Shown here: positions 7,791 through 15,866 of the stretch, piece by piece | How positions within the stretch are numbered: position 1 is the stretch's first letter | Layout: each line of letters opens with the position of its first letter | Source: a virus | IMG/VR virus record: IMGVR_UViG_3300036791_000331 | Span: 1-52,892 of that record | Strand: one strand, 5' to 3' | Length of the DNA stretch: 52,892 bases | Program-made: the position numbers and the translations under genes | Notes under the pieces: generated by a model | Seen by the model: only the letters and a program-made list of their open reading frames with translations | Databases searched by the model: none | What the model was told of the DNA's origin: nothing

Positions 7791-7969
7791 CGGCAGACAC
7801 GAACCGCGTCGAGATCAGCTTCACCCTGCCGCCCAAGGTCGCCCACCTGATCGACCGGATGGTCGAGACCGGGCTGTGGGGCGACACCCGCGAAGAGGTC
7901 TGCATCACCCTGATCCGGGAAGGTATCCGCCGCCACTGGAAGCTGATCGAGCCGAGTCAGCCGGGGTGA
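7787..7969 (+). CDS. Small ribbon-helix-helix-like protein
   Basis: 60 aa. VEISFTLPPKVAHLIDRMVETG.WGDTREEVCITLIREGI fits the beta-strand/helix/helix pattern of CopG/MetJ-type DNA-binding proteins. It may be a local transcription regulator; no toxin partner is seen next to it. Confidence 0.65.
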   Translation: MTADTNRVEISFTLPPKVAHLIDRMVETGLWGDTREEVCITLIREGIRRHWKLIEPSQPG

Positions 7970-7972
7970 GCG

Positions 7973-8053
7973 ATGCTGGATCACCTGGAAAACATCGTTA
8001 TCGGCTTCACCTTGGGCTGGTGGGCCGTTCGCCTGTTTCATCGGTTCCGGTGA
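7973..8053 (+). CDS. Tiny membrane peptide (26 aa)
   Basis: ATG 7973 to TGA 8053; ENIVIGFTLGWWAVRLF forms a single hydrophobic helix with a basic C-terminus (HRFR). The stop overlaps the GTG start of the next gene. Too short to judge by composition alone, so moderate confidence. Confidence 0.45.
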   Translation: MLDHLENIVIGFTLGWWAVRLFHRFR

Positions 8054-8343
8054 CCGGCGTCATCGTCACTCTGGAGGCCGTCACCTTGGCTTGTCGCATC
8101 AAACTGGCCGATCCGTGGCACCCTGGCTTCGGGCGGTTCCTGGTCGACTTCGATGTCGACGCGCGCGGTGGTCGCGGCACGGATACTTGGTCGGCCGATC
8201 CTGCCCTGGCGATGGTTTTCGTCGATAGCGTGGAGGCGTGGCAGTGCTGGCGCCGACAGAGCGCGGTCCAGCCGCTGCGCGACGACGGCAAGCCGAACCG
8301 GCCGCTCACCGCCTACACCATCGAGATCGAGCCGATCCCATGA
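8050..8343 (+). CDS. Hypothetical protein
   Basis: 97 aa, GTG 8050 overlapping the stop of the tiny membrane peptide. Beta-rich with several Trp (WHPGFGRFLVDFDVD, AWQCWRRQ). No family recognised. Confidence 0.56.
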   Translation: MTGVIVTLEAVTLACRIKLADPWHPGFGRFLVDFDVDARGGRGTDTWSADPALAMVFVDSVEAWQCWRRQSAVQPLRDDGKPNRPLTAYTIEIEPIP

Positions 8344-8777
8344 TCTACGACGAAAAACCGCTCCTTGAGACGATCATTCCCGCTCAGCCGGGCACGTTTT
8401 TAATGCATTCCTGGGTCAAAGACGGAGTGTTCGATAGTTTGCGTATCCCGGTTATTGCCTGGGCGTTCGACTGTTTTCTGCGCCCGTCGCCCATTACCCT
8501 GGACGGCGTTAATGATGGGATATCTGAGGGCTACACTTCTAACTTGGTTATTCTGTTCCCGTCCGGGCATATCATTGGGCCGGTGGACCAGCATTGGTCG
8601 TGCGAGGCCGACTGGGCGAAGGAAAGGAAGGTGGAAATTGAGGAGGAGGGAGTCTTAGCGGCAGTAGAGGCGGCGGCGGCTACGGCAGTAGGGCGTCCTC
8701 CTGCCCGGACAGCGGCCGAAGCGGCAGCAGCGTATCGGGCGGCAGCGGAGGCGGCGCGGAAGGAAAGCGACGAATGA
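8340..8777 (+). CDS. Hypothetical protein with Ala-rich tail
   Basis: 145 aa, ATG 8340. The first 90 residues look globular (beta-rich); the last 45 are an Ala/Glu helix likely to be a coiled coil. The first two thirds of the gene are less GC-rich than its neighbours, a hint of separate acquisition. Function unknown. Confidence 0.56.
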   Translation: MIYDEKPLLETIIPAQPGTFLMHSWVKDGVFDSLRIPVIAWAFDCFLRPSPITLDGVNDGISEGYTSNLVILFPSGHIIGPVDQHWSCEADWAKERKVEIEEEGVLAAVEAAAATAVGRPPARTAAEAAAAYRAAAEAARKESDE

Positions 8778-9127
8778 GCGTGTTCGTCTTTGGCTCCAAC
8801 CTCGCTGGCCGCCACGGCAAGGGCGCGGCGCTCATGGCGGTGCGTAACTACGGCGCGATCTACGGCCAGGGCGTCGGGCCGCAGGGGAACAGCTATGCGA
8901 TCCCGACCAAGGACCGCTATCTCAACACGTTGCCGCTGGATCGGATCGCGCCCTATGTCGCCCGCTTCCTGGCCTATGCGCGCGGCCACGACGATACGGT
9001 GTTCGCCCTGACGCCGATAGGCTGCGGCCTCGCTGGCTACACGCCGCAAGAGATCGCGCCGATGTTCCGCGACGCGCCTGCCAACGTGATCCTACCGGCG
9101 TCGTTCGTCTGGGTCCTGGCCCGATGA
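8774..9127 (+). CDS. Macro-domain-like phage protein (A1S_2505-type)
   Basis: 117 aa. FVFGSNLAGRHGKGAAL, YAIPTKD and TPIGCGLAGY are characteristic of a small phage family related to macro (ADP-ribose-binding) domains. Macro folds bind or hydrolyse ADP-ribose derivatives, so this product may counter NAD-based or ADP-ribosylation-based host defences or modify nucleotide signalling; that role is inference. Full length for the family, coupled to both neighbours. Confidence 0.75.
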   Translation: MSVFVFGSNLAGRHGKGAALMAVRNYGAIYGQGVGPQGNSYAIPTKDRYLNTLPLDRIAPYVARFLAYARGHDDTVFALTPIGCGLAGYTPQEIAPMFRDAPANVILPASFVWVLAR

Positions 9128-9339
9128 GAGAACGCCCGCCCATGCTGCCGCTCGACGCGCTGACCCTGATCATCGGCCTGCACCTTGCCGCGCTGGATCA
9201 GGTCCACGCCGCGCTCGCCCAGCTGGCCAGGGCGCAACGCTACGTCCGCATGGCGCTGATCATGCTCACCATCTGCATGGTCGCCACCGTGGTCGCCCTG
9301 GCCGCCGTCGTTCACCTGATGTGGGGCCTGCACCGATGA
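9124..9339 (+). CDS. Small membrane protein
   Basis: 71 aa, ATG 9124. A helical N-terminal half (ALTLIIGLHLAALDQVHAALAQLA) is followed by one clear membrane helix (MALIMLTICMVATVVALAAVVHL). It could be a holin-like or inner-membrane accessory protein; no family recognised. Confidence 0.58.
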   Translation: MRERPPMLPLDALTLIIGLHLAALDQVHAALAQLARAQRYVRMALIMLTICMVATVVALAAVVHLMWGLHR

Positions 9340-9602
9340 CGCGCCTGCCCATCGATCACTGCCCCTACTGCGGGAAGCCGCACGACTCGGCGACGAACGC
9401 CGATCCTGGTCGGGACGAGCGCCCGCCGGAGCCGGGCGACGCCTCGATGTGTATCGGCTGCGGCTCGATGCTGATCTTCGACGACGACCTGAAGCTCTCG
9501 AAGCCCGATCCCGAAACGCTGCAAATTCTGCTCTCCGATGCGCGTGTCCAACAGATGATCGGCGCGTGGCTTGAGGGGAAGTTCGGAGCGAAGCCGGGAT
9601 GA
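9336..9602 (+). CDS. Zinc-ribbon protein
   Basis: 88 aa, ATG 9336. HCPYCGKPHD and CIGCGSMLIF form two CxxC knuckles about 30 residues apart, as in small zinc ribbons. The C-terminal helix may be a protein interaction region. Coupled to the YkgJ-like gene that follows. Confidence 0.64.
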   Translation: MTRLPIDHCPYCGKPHDSATNADPGRDERPPEPGDASMCIGCGSMLIFDDDLKLSKPDPETLQILLSDARVQQMIGAWLEGKFGAKPG

Positions 9603-10210
9603 CCGAACACGTCGAGATCGGCGGCCAGATGGGCTCGATGGCGCGACCCGCGCCAAGCCGCTCGTGCGCGGGCTGCGACCTGTGCTGCACGGCCGCCAGC
9701 GTCGCGGAGATAGGCAAGCCCGCCGGAGTCCGTTGCCCGTCCCTGACGGCCCTCAGAGCGCCGGGAACCAACTGCATGATCTACGAGCATCGGCCTGGGG
9801 TCTGCCGGTCGTTCATGTGCATCTGGCGGGCGTCCGACGTGGCGCTCGACGATGCGTTCTTCCCGGCCGACTGCGGCTTCTGCCTGTGGGTGAACGACCC
9901 GTTCGTGTGGCCGATGACGATCACGGTCGGCTACGACCCGAAGCGCCCGACCGCCTGGGATCGACCGCACTTCCGCGCCCGGTTCAAGGCGCTCGCCTGG
10001 GAACTCAACTGCATCGTCGCCATCGGCCAGGGCGAACTCGCCACCCACATTTTTGCGCCGTCCGGCAAGGTGTTCGCCAAGGCGAAGCGCCCGGACCTGT
10101 TCATCGACGGTGGTAAGCAGGTCGGCCTGCCGGGCAAGGAGTTCCGGGCCGGTGTGCGGCTGACGGTCGCCGAGATCGCCAAGGCGATCCTGGGCTACGC
10201 CTCACGATGA
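9599..10210 (+). CDS. YkgJ-like cysteine-cluster protein (second copy)
   Basis: 203 aa, ATG 9599. CAGCDLCCTAA at residues 22-32, then CPSL, NCMIYEHRPGVCRSFMC and ADCGFC give the full CxxCxxCC cluster of the YkgJ family. It is longer than and only distantly similar to the 2306-2776 product. The family is thought to bind zinc or an iron-sulfur cluster; a phage role is not known to me. Confidence 0.75.
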   Translation: MTEHVEIGGQMGSMARPAPSRSCAGCDLCCTAASVAEIGKPAGVRCPSLTALRAPGTNCMIYEHRPGVCRSFMCIWRASDVALDDAFFPADCGFCLWVNDPFVWPMTITVGYDPKRPTAWDRPHFRARFKALAWELNCIVAIGQGELATHIFAPSGKVFAKAKRPDLFIDGGKQVGLPGKEFRAGVRLTVAEIAKAILGYASR

Positions 10211-10626
10211 CCAGTAGACCTCCGAAGAAGGGCAAGGGCAGTTCGATCCAGGCGCGCGTGACCCAGGACGTGCGCGACGAGATCGACGCCGAGGCCGAGA
10301 GAACCGGACGTTCGGTCTCCCAGGTTGTAGAGGTCGCCATCGAGCGCGGTCGAATAGTCGCTGATCTCGGCGCGCTGCTGCGCGTGGTGGCCGACATTAT
10401 TGGCCAGGAGGACCCCAGTATGCTCTCCCACGTTCCACCATCCGAACGCCCCCGGCCGGACGGTGATCTGGCTCAGGTGAAGGTATCGCTGGACTGGAAA
10501 ACCATCACCCTGCGCTGCGACGACGAGGCGGCGCTCGGGCGCATCTTCATGTGGCTGATAGGGCAAGTCGATCTGTCGCAGAGCGGCGAAAGCGATCCGC
10601 CTTCAGCTGCCGGTCGAAATAGCTGA
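10207..10626 (+). CDS. Ribbon-helix-helix DNA-binding protein
   Basis: 139 aa. [35 protein letters not shown] at the N-terminus is a clear Arc/CopG-like fold; residues 80-115 form a second small beta-rich domain. Last gene of the 2.88-10.6 kb operon. Its final 80 bases overlap, on the opposite strand, the end of the epimerase gene, so antisense effects between the two transcripts are possible. Confidence 0.66.
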   Translation: MTSRPPKKGKGSSIQARVTQDVRDEIDAEAERTGRSVSQVVEVAIERGRIVADLGALLRVVADIIGQEDPSMLSHVPPSERPRPDGDLAQVKVSLDWKTITLRCDDEAALGRIFMWLIGQVDLSQSGESDPPSAAGRNS

Positions 10627-11542
10627 TCGTCTTCGGCAGGCCGTCGCTCAGCGACGTGTTCGCCGACCACTTCAGCAGCCGCTTCGCATCGGAGATATCC
10701 GGCCGCCGCTGTTTCGGATCGTCCTGCGGCAACGGGCCGTAGACGATCCTGGACCTGGAGCCGGTGAGTTCGATGATCGCCTCGGCGAGCGTGCCGATGG
10801 TGATCTCGTCCGGGTTACCGAGGTTGATCGGCCCGGTGAGCGGCTCCGGCGCGTTCATCAGTCGAACGAGGCCGTCGATGAGATCATCGACATAGCAAAA
10901 CGACCTGGTTTGATGGCCATCGCCGAACAGCGTGATCTCCTGGCCCAGCAGCGCCTGGACGATGAAGTTCGACACCACGCGCCCGTCGTTCGGGTGCATT
11001 CGAGGGCCATAGGTGTTGAATATCCTGGCGATCCTGATCCGCAGCTGGTGCTGGCGGCGATACTCGAAAAACAGCGTCTCGGCGCAGCGCTTGCCTTCGT
11101 CGTAGCAGGCGCGAGGTCCTATCGGGTTGACGTTGCCCCAGTAGTGCTCGGGCTGCGGGCTGATGGCCGGATCACCGTAGACCTCGGACGTGGACGCCTG
11201 GAGTATCTTCGCGCCGCAGCGCTTAGCGAGCCCGAGCATGTTCACCGCGCCGAGCACGCTGGTCTTGGTGGTCTGGACCGGATCGCGCTGATACTGGACC
11301 GGCGAGGCCGGGCAGGCGAGGTTGAATATCTGATCGACCTCGATGTAGAGCGGCAGGCAGATATCGTGCCGGATCACCTCGAAATTGCGGCTGTCGCGGA
11401 GGTGCTCGATGTTGCTCGGCCGCCCGGTCGAGAAGTTGTCCACGCAGATGACGTAGGCGCCGCCATAGAGCAGATGTTCGCACAGATGTGCGCCGAGAAA
11501 ACCAGCCCCGCCGGTCACCAGCACGCGGTTGTCCTGGCTCAT
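10547..11542 (-). CDS. NAD-dependent sugar epimerase/decarboxylase, UDP-glucuronate decarboxylase-like
   Basis: 331 aa from ATG 11542, which overlaps the upstream gene's stop. It is a short-chain dehydrogenase of the extended type: GGAGFLG NAD-binding loop (11-17), STSEVYG, and catalytic YDEGK (Y147, K151). The stretch from [19 protein letters not shown] to [16 protein letters not shown] closely follows UDP-xylose synthases (UXS), which convert UDP-glucuronate to UDP-xylose. Within the phage it would supply a nucleotide sugar, plausibly to the glycosyltransferase at 14474-15406. Exact product specificity cannot be fixed from motifs; a 4-epimerase is the alternative. Confidence 0.87.
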   Translation of the reverse strand: MSQDNRVLVTGGAGFLGAHLCEHLLYGGAYVICVDNFSTGRPSNIEHLRDSRNFEVIRHDICLPLYIEVDQIFNLACPASPVQYQRDPVQTTKTSVLGAVNMLGLAKRCGAKILQASTSEVYGDPAISPQPEHYWGNVNPIGPRACYDEGKRCAETLFFEYRRQHQLRIRIARIFNTYGPRMHPNDGRVVSNFIVQALLGQEITLFGDGHQTRSFCYVDDLIDGLVRLMNAPEPLTGPINLGNPDEITIGTLAEAIIELTGSRSRIVYGPLPQDDPKQRRPDISDAKRLLKWSANTSLSDGLPKTISYFDRQLKADRFRRSATDRLALSAT

Positions 11543-12102
11543 GCGGTCTGCCTCATGCGGCCGTGGGAACGATAGACGCGGGCGAGGTTTTCGAGCGCCG
11601 AGACCACCATCTGCGACTGCCGAACGCTCTGGGTGACGCCGGTTATCTGCTCGACGGCTTCCCGCCATGGCGGCGCGACATCCTGCTCGACGATCCCGCT
11701 GACCAGGGCGACGAGTAGCTCGCGGTCCAGCGGCCCGATGCGCGACAGGATCATCTGCACCCGCTCTCCGGCCTTCAGCATCCGATCGGTGACTACCTCG
11801 CCACCTTTGCGGCTGGTGACGTGAACATCGAGGCGCTCCGGCTTTCCATCGAGGCCGCGCCAGATCGCCCAGTCCTCGGTCAGTGCTTCCGCCGCCCTCG
11901 CCTGGGCCGCGCTGATGGTGTTGCTGTCACGCAGCTTCACGAAAGGTGAGGCTCGATAGGCGGTGACGATCCGACGCGCGCGATCCAGGCGAACCACCGC
12001 GCCCTGTGCTCGGAGTCGGCTGATCTCAGCCTCGTTCGCTGCTCGCTCGGCGCGTCGGCGGGCGATCTCCTGGGGGTCGGTCGGCTTCGTGTGCTTTCCC
12101 AT
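11539..12102 (-). CDS. DUF6456-like protein
   Basis: 187 aa from ATG 12102, with GCAGGA upstream. The second half ([58 protein letters not shown]) follows the pattern of DUF6456-type domains common in alphaproteobacteria and their phages. Function is unknown; a DNA-binding role is often assumed. It forms a leftward two-gene operon with the epimerase. An in-frame extension to 12291 exists but has poor composition. Confidence 0.66.
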   Translation of the reverse strand: MGKHTKPTDPQEIARRRAERAANEAEISRLRAQGAVVRLDRARRIVTAYRASPFVKLRDSNTISAAQARAAEALTEDWAIWRGLDGKPERLDVHVTSRKGGEVVTDRMLKAGERVQMILSRIGPLDRELLVALVSGIVEQDVAPPWREAVEQITGVTQSVRQSQMVVSALENLARVYRSHGRMRQTA

Positions 12103-12252
12103 TCCTGCGGCCTCGTGGCCTCGACTGCGGCCTTCCAGCGACGCCGGTTCGCTGCATAGTGCATCTGCCTGCGGCGCGCTTCGGTCTCGGTCATACCATC
12201 GGTTGTAGGTCAACCGCTTGCGCGCCTCCAGGTTTAGACGGATACATTCGTC

Positions 12253-12603
12253 ATGGTCGCGAAGTCGCGCGCGGACATAACCACCGATCAACCATCCCGA
12301 TGGCCCGACCGCCAGTCGTCCGAGCCGCAGCGGACGTGGTATGGATCATCACGTTGGAAGCGTAGGCGTCACGATCAGTTGTCGGCCGAACCGTTCTGCG
12401 TGATGTGCCTGGAGCAGTCCGGCGTCTACGTCATCGCCACCGTGGCTGACCATGTGAAGCCGCACCGGGGCGATGAGCGGCAGTTCTGGTTCGGTCGTCT
12501 CCAGTCGCTGTGCGTCACGCACCACAACCGTGACAAGCAACTGATCGAGCACGGTCGCCCACTGCTCGGTGTCGACGATGACGGATGGCCCATCGGTCGG
12601 TGA
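12253..12603 (+). CDS. HNH endonuclease
   Basis: 116 aa. CVMC, VADHVKPHRGD, LQSLCVTHHNRDK: the DH...N/H pattern and paired cysteines are those of HNH nucleases found next to phage terminases, where they assist packaging-linked DNA cleavage. It stands four genes upstream of the terminase. The start is uncertain because the first 40 residues are low complexity. The 150 bases before it (12103-12252) are the divergent gap to the leftward pair and hold only a small inverted repeat, CGGTTG/CAACCG at 12200-12216. Confidence 0.8.
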   Translation: MVAKSRADITTDQPSRWPDRQSSEPQRTWYGSSRWKRRRHDQLSAEPFCVMCLEQSGVYVIATVADHVKPHRGDERQFWFGRLQSLCVTHHNRDKQLIEHGRPLLGVDDDGWPIGR

Positions 12604-12754
12604 CGGCCGACCGCCGACCGACGACGACCTGGGGGACGACCGACCACTGGGGAACTACCGACCCGGGGGGTGTTCGGAACTGTGGCGGCGACGACGAATC
12701 TATCGGTGTGGTGGTCTCACGCACATTTCCGCGAAACACAGGCGGGTTTTTCAA

Positions 12755-13405
12755 ATGCCCAACGCGCAGTCATGGCCCGCTGATCACGTCGAACGACTGC
12801 CGCTCGACTCCCTCGTGCCCGACGCCCGCAACGCCCGGATGCACAGCGACGCGCAGGTGGCCCAGATCGCCGCCTCGATCCGCGAGTGGGGCTGGACCAT
12901 CCCGGTTCTGGTCGATGAGCAGGGTACGATAATCGCGGGTCACGGCCGGGTCCTGGCGGCGTTGAAGCTGGGTCTCACCGATGTGCCGGTCATGACGGCC
13001 AAGGGTTGGTCGGACAGTCAGAGGCGCGCCTACGTCATCGCCGACAACAAGCTGGCCGAGAACGCCGACTGGGACAGGTCGATGCTGCGGATCGAGTTGG
13101 AGGGTCTCACCGAGGAAGGCTTCAACCTCGATCTCGTCGGCTTCAGCGAAGTGGAGTTGACCAGCCTCTTCCTGGACCGCGAGGAAGGCGAGAACGACCC
13201 CAACGCCGAGTGGGCCGGGATGCCCGGCTTCGAGCAAGAGGCCGCAGGTTTCCACCACGTCGTCGTCCACTTTTCCGACCAGGACGGCATGGACGCCTTT
13301 GCGCAGCTGGTCGGCCAGCCCGTGACCAAGACCGTTCGATACCTGTGGTTCCCGCCCGTCGAGCCCGAGCGCGTAGCCGGAAAGGTGGCCTATGCCGCAG
13401 CCTAA
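12755..13405 (+). CDS. ParB-like protein linked to base modification
   Basis: 216 aa from ATG 12755. LDSLVPDARNARMHS, IREWGWTIPVLVDE, GTIIAGHGRVLAALKLG and YVIADNKLAENADWD form a ParB/Srx-type domain (residues 10-115). The C-terminal part (EWAGMPGFEQE, VVVHFSDQDGMDAF, WFPP) is the extension typical of phage ParB proteins found near DNA-modification genes. Such proteins may read, nick or guide modification of DNA. It overlaps the radical SAM gene by 14 bases, so the two are probably translated together. Confidence 0.83.
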   Translation: MPNAQSWPADHVERLPLDSLVPDARNARMHSDAQVAQIAASIREWGWTIPVLVDEQGTIIAGHGRVLAALKLGLTDVPVMTAKGWSDSQRRAYVIADNKLAENADWDRSMLRIELEGLTEEGFNLDLVGFSEVELTSLFLDREEGENDPNAEWAGMPGFEQEAAGFHHVVVHFSDQDGMDAFAQLVGQPVTKTVRYLWFPPVEPERVAGKVAYAAA

Positions 13406-14477
13406 CTGGGCCAAGATCATCAAATCCTGGGGGCCTGTGCCGAAGAAGGTCAAGCCGCTCGGCTCCACCTCGCCCATCGTGTGGATCGTCGAGCCGTACT
13501 TCGGCTGCAACCTGCGCTGCGGCCACTGCTGTGCTGGCCTTATTCCGAGGGCCGACGAACAGGCCATGCAGACGAAGGTCTGGTACGAGACGTTCCGCAC
13601 GCTCAACGCCGTCTCCCCCACCGTCCGCGTCGATATCGCAGGTGTGGTCGGCGAGCCGACCATGAACACCAAGCTCACCGAGTTGCTGGCCGTCGCCCGC
13701 AGGCTTGCCCCGCAGGCGCAACTCCAGATCACCACCAATGGGACGAAGCTGCTCGGCAAGCGCGGCAAGGTCAACTACAAAGCCCTGCTCGATGCTGGCG
13801 CGAACATCATCTACACCGACCAGTACGGGCCGCACGAACGCTTCGAAGCTCTGGCCGCCGCCTCGGGATATCCGTTCTACACTTACTATGACAAGCCCGC
13901 TGGCGCGCCGACGCCGTGGCAATACTACGGCCCCAACGCCAAGTTCATCTGCCTCATGGATCAGCCCGAGGATTGGCCGCAGAGCCGCTACCGGGCCAAC
14001 CTTCTGGGCAACTGGCTGGGCCATCTGGACTGGGAGGCAGGCAAGCGCTTCGGCATGAAGCCGCTCGCCGAGCCCATCGCCCGCCGCTGCAACCAGCCGT
14101 TCCAGGACGTCACCGTCTCGGCCTCGGGCGACTACCTGCTCTGTTGCCAGGACGGCATGCACAAGACGGCAGGCCGCTTCGGGAATGTGCTCGACGGGCC
14201 GGAGGGCTTCCGCCGCTTCTGGTATGGCGAAGAGATGCAGATCATCCGGCGTCGGCTGCGCCTGAAGAACCGCGCCGACACCACCGACGCCTGCGCCAAG
14301 TGCAACATCACGTTCAGCCGCTGCGATCTCAAACACTGGGAGGACCAGCAGGTGGAGCAGTTCTGGGACGGGACGTCCTGGCAGAAGATGAAGTTCGATC
14401 CGCATGTCGGCCCCTTCGACACCCCGGCGGTCGTTAAGCGAACCTCTCCTGGGCGCGTTCCTACTCTCGCCGAATGA
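13392..14477 (+). CDS. Radical SAM enzyme with SPASM-like C-terminal domain
   Basis: 361 aa. The cluster-binding motif CNLRCGHC (C39, C43, C46) follows the first strand (PIVWIVEPYFG). DIAGVVGEPTMN and ITTNGTKL are typical of the barrel. The C-terminus has RRCNQPF, YLLCCQDG and CAKCNITFSRC, the cysteine-rich SPASM-type region that holds extra iron-sulfur clusters. Such enzymes carry out radical chemistry on peptides or other large substrates. Position between ParB and glycosyltransferase genes, each overlapping, argues for a role in DNA base modification; peptide modification is the alternative. Confidence 0.88.
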   Translation: MPQPNWAKIIKSWGPVPKKVKPLGSTSPIVWIVEPYFGCNLRCGHCCAGLIPRADEQAMQTKVWYETFRTLNAVSPTVRVDIAGVVGEPTMNTKLTELLAVARRLAPQAQLQITTNGTKLLGKRGKVNYKALLDAGANIIYTDQYGPHERFEALAAASGYPFYTYYDKPAGAPTPWQYYGPNAKFICLMDQPEDWPQSRYRANLLGNWLGHLDWEAGKRFGMKPLAEPIARRCNQPFQDVTVSASGDYLLCCQDGMHKTAGRFGNVLDGPEGFRRFWYGEEMQIIRRRLRLKNRADTTDACAKCNITFSRCDLKHWEDQQVEQFWDGTSWQKMKFDPHVGPFDTPAVVKRTSPGRVPTLAE

Positions 14478-15406
14478 CATCCCCTCGCTTCAGGCCGCCG
14501 CACCCGATCTATATCCCGAGCAAGGGTCGGGCCGACTCCCGGCTAACCATGAAGGCGCTCGATGTCATGGGCGTCGACTATCTGGTCGTCGTCGAGCACC
14601 AGGAGCTTGACGCCTACGCCGCCGTCATCCCGCGCCGCCGGTTGCTGGTGCTCGATCCGGCCTACCAGCGCGACTACGACACCTGCGACAAGCTCGGCGA
14701 GGCCAAGGGCAAGGGCTCCGGCCCGGCGCGCAACTTCATCTGGGATCACGCCAAGGACGCCGGGGCCGAGTGGCACTGGACGGTGGACGACAACATCCGA
14801 GGCTTTCACCGGCTACACCAGAACTCCAAAGTGCCCGCCACCAGCCCGACGATCTTCACCGCCATGGAGGACTTCACCGCCCGCTACACCAACGTGGCGA
14901 TGGCCGGGCCGAACTACTATATGTTTGCGCCGCGCAAGAAGAAGATCCTTGTCTTTACGGCCAACACCCGGATCTACTCTTGCAATTTGATAAAGACGCC
15001 GCTGCCCTACCGTTGGCGCGGACGGTATAACGAGGACACCGACCTGTCGCTGCGGATGCTCAAGGACGGCTTCTGCACGATCCTGTTCAACGCCTTCCTG
15101 CAACAGAAGACGCCCACCCAGGTCATGAAGGGCGGCAACACCGACACGATCTACGTCGGCGGCACCGAGGCGAAGTCCAGGATGATCGCCCGCCTTCACC
15201 CGGACGTGGCGCGCGTGGTCTGGAAGTTCAGCCGCGTCCACCATGAGATCGACTATCGGCCGTTCCGCAACAACAAGCTGATCCGCCGCCCCGATCTCGT
15301 CATCCCCGAGGGCGCCGACGAATACGGCATGGCCCTGGTGCAGCTGGAGAACCGCCGTGGCCCTGACCGGACGCCCGCCGAAGCCAACCAAGCTCAAGAA
15401 GCTTGA
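14474..15406 (+). CDS. TET-associated glycosyltransferase (TAGT)-like
   Basis: 310 aa. PIYIPSKGRADSRLT (11-25), GPARNFIWDHA, HWTVDDNIRGF (DDN at 105-107, metal/sugar-nucleotide site), NTRIYSCNLI and RYNEDTDLSLRMLKDG (184-199) match the GREB1/TAGT glycosyltransferase family. Known relatives in phages sit beside TET dioxygenases and put sugars on oxidised pyrimidines in DNA. Here the neighbours are ParB and radical SAM genes instead. ATG 14474 overlaps the radical SAM stop, and the gene end overlaps the small terminase start by 50 bases. Confidence 0.85.
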   Translation: MTSPRFRPPHPIYIPSKGRADSRLTMKALDVMGVDYLVVVEHQELDAYAAVIPRRRLLVLDPAYQRDYDTCDKLGEAKGKGSGPARNFIWDHAKDAGAEWHWTVDDNIRGFHRLHQNSKVPATSPTIFTAMEDFTARYTNVAMAGPNYYMFAPRKKKILVFTANTRIYSCNLIKTPLPYRWRGRYNEDTDLSLRMLKDGFCTILFNAFLQQKTPTQVMKGGNTDTIYVGGTEAKSRMIARLHPDVARVVWKFSRVHHEIDYRPFRNNKLIRRPDLVIPEGADEYGMALVQLENRRGPDRTPAEANQAQEA

Positions 15407-15866
15407 AGGCAACCCAGGACATCGCCGCCTCAACGACAGGGAGCCGCAACCGACAGGAGCGCCGATCAAGCCGGACTTCGTGACCGGCGAGGCGTCGAAG
15501 GAGTGGGATAGACTGGTCGGCGCTATGCCTGACGGGCTCTATACCGACGCCGATGCTCCGACGCTGGCGGTCTATTGCATTGCATGGGTTCTACACCGCA
15601 ACAGCCTCGCCGTCGTCTCACGCGAGGGGATGTTCTCGACGGGGTCGATGGGACAGCGGGTGGTCAACCCGGCGCTGCTGATCCAGGCCAAGCAAGCCGA
15701 GGTGATCCTAAAGGCAGGCGACCGTCTCGGCCTGTCGCCGGTAGCCAGGACGCGGCTGGCGACGGGCGACGCGCCCGAAAGCCAAGGAAAGTTCAGCGGA
15801 CTGTTCGGCGGCGCGCAGCTACGACTGGTAACGAGCAACGAGCCGAAAGGGTCTGCGCCTTCATAG
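15357..15866 (+). CDS. terS: Terminase small subunit (P27-like)
   Basis: 169 aa from GTG 15357. GRPPKPTKLKKLEGNPGHR and ASKEWDRLVGAM...DAPTLAVYCIAW, then LGLSPVARTRL, are the hallmarks of P27-family small terminases, which recognise packaging DNA and load the motor. It starts inside the glycosyltransferase gene and is followed directly by the large subunit. Confidence 0.88.
   Translation: MALTGRPPKPTKLKKLEGNPGHRRLNDREPQPTGAPIKPDFVTGEASKEWDRLVGAMPDGLYTDADAPTLAVYCIAWVLHRNSLAVVSREGMFSTGSMGQRVVNPALLIQAKQAEVILKAGDRLGLSPVARTRLATGDAPESQGKFSGLFGGAQLRLVTSNEPKGSAPS

Noticed and set aside
10910-11575. Long rightward frame opposite the epimerase gene
   Set aside because: A mirror of the epimerase codons in GC-rich DNA; no domain or start signal.
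11937-12194. A leftward frame beginning MTETEARRRQMHYAANRRRWKA
   Set aside because: Its first 30 residues look protein-like, but the rest is Arg/Ser/Pro-rich in the wrong frame over the DUF6456-like gene. It might be a small upstream gene or a frameshifted start; evidence too weak.
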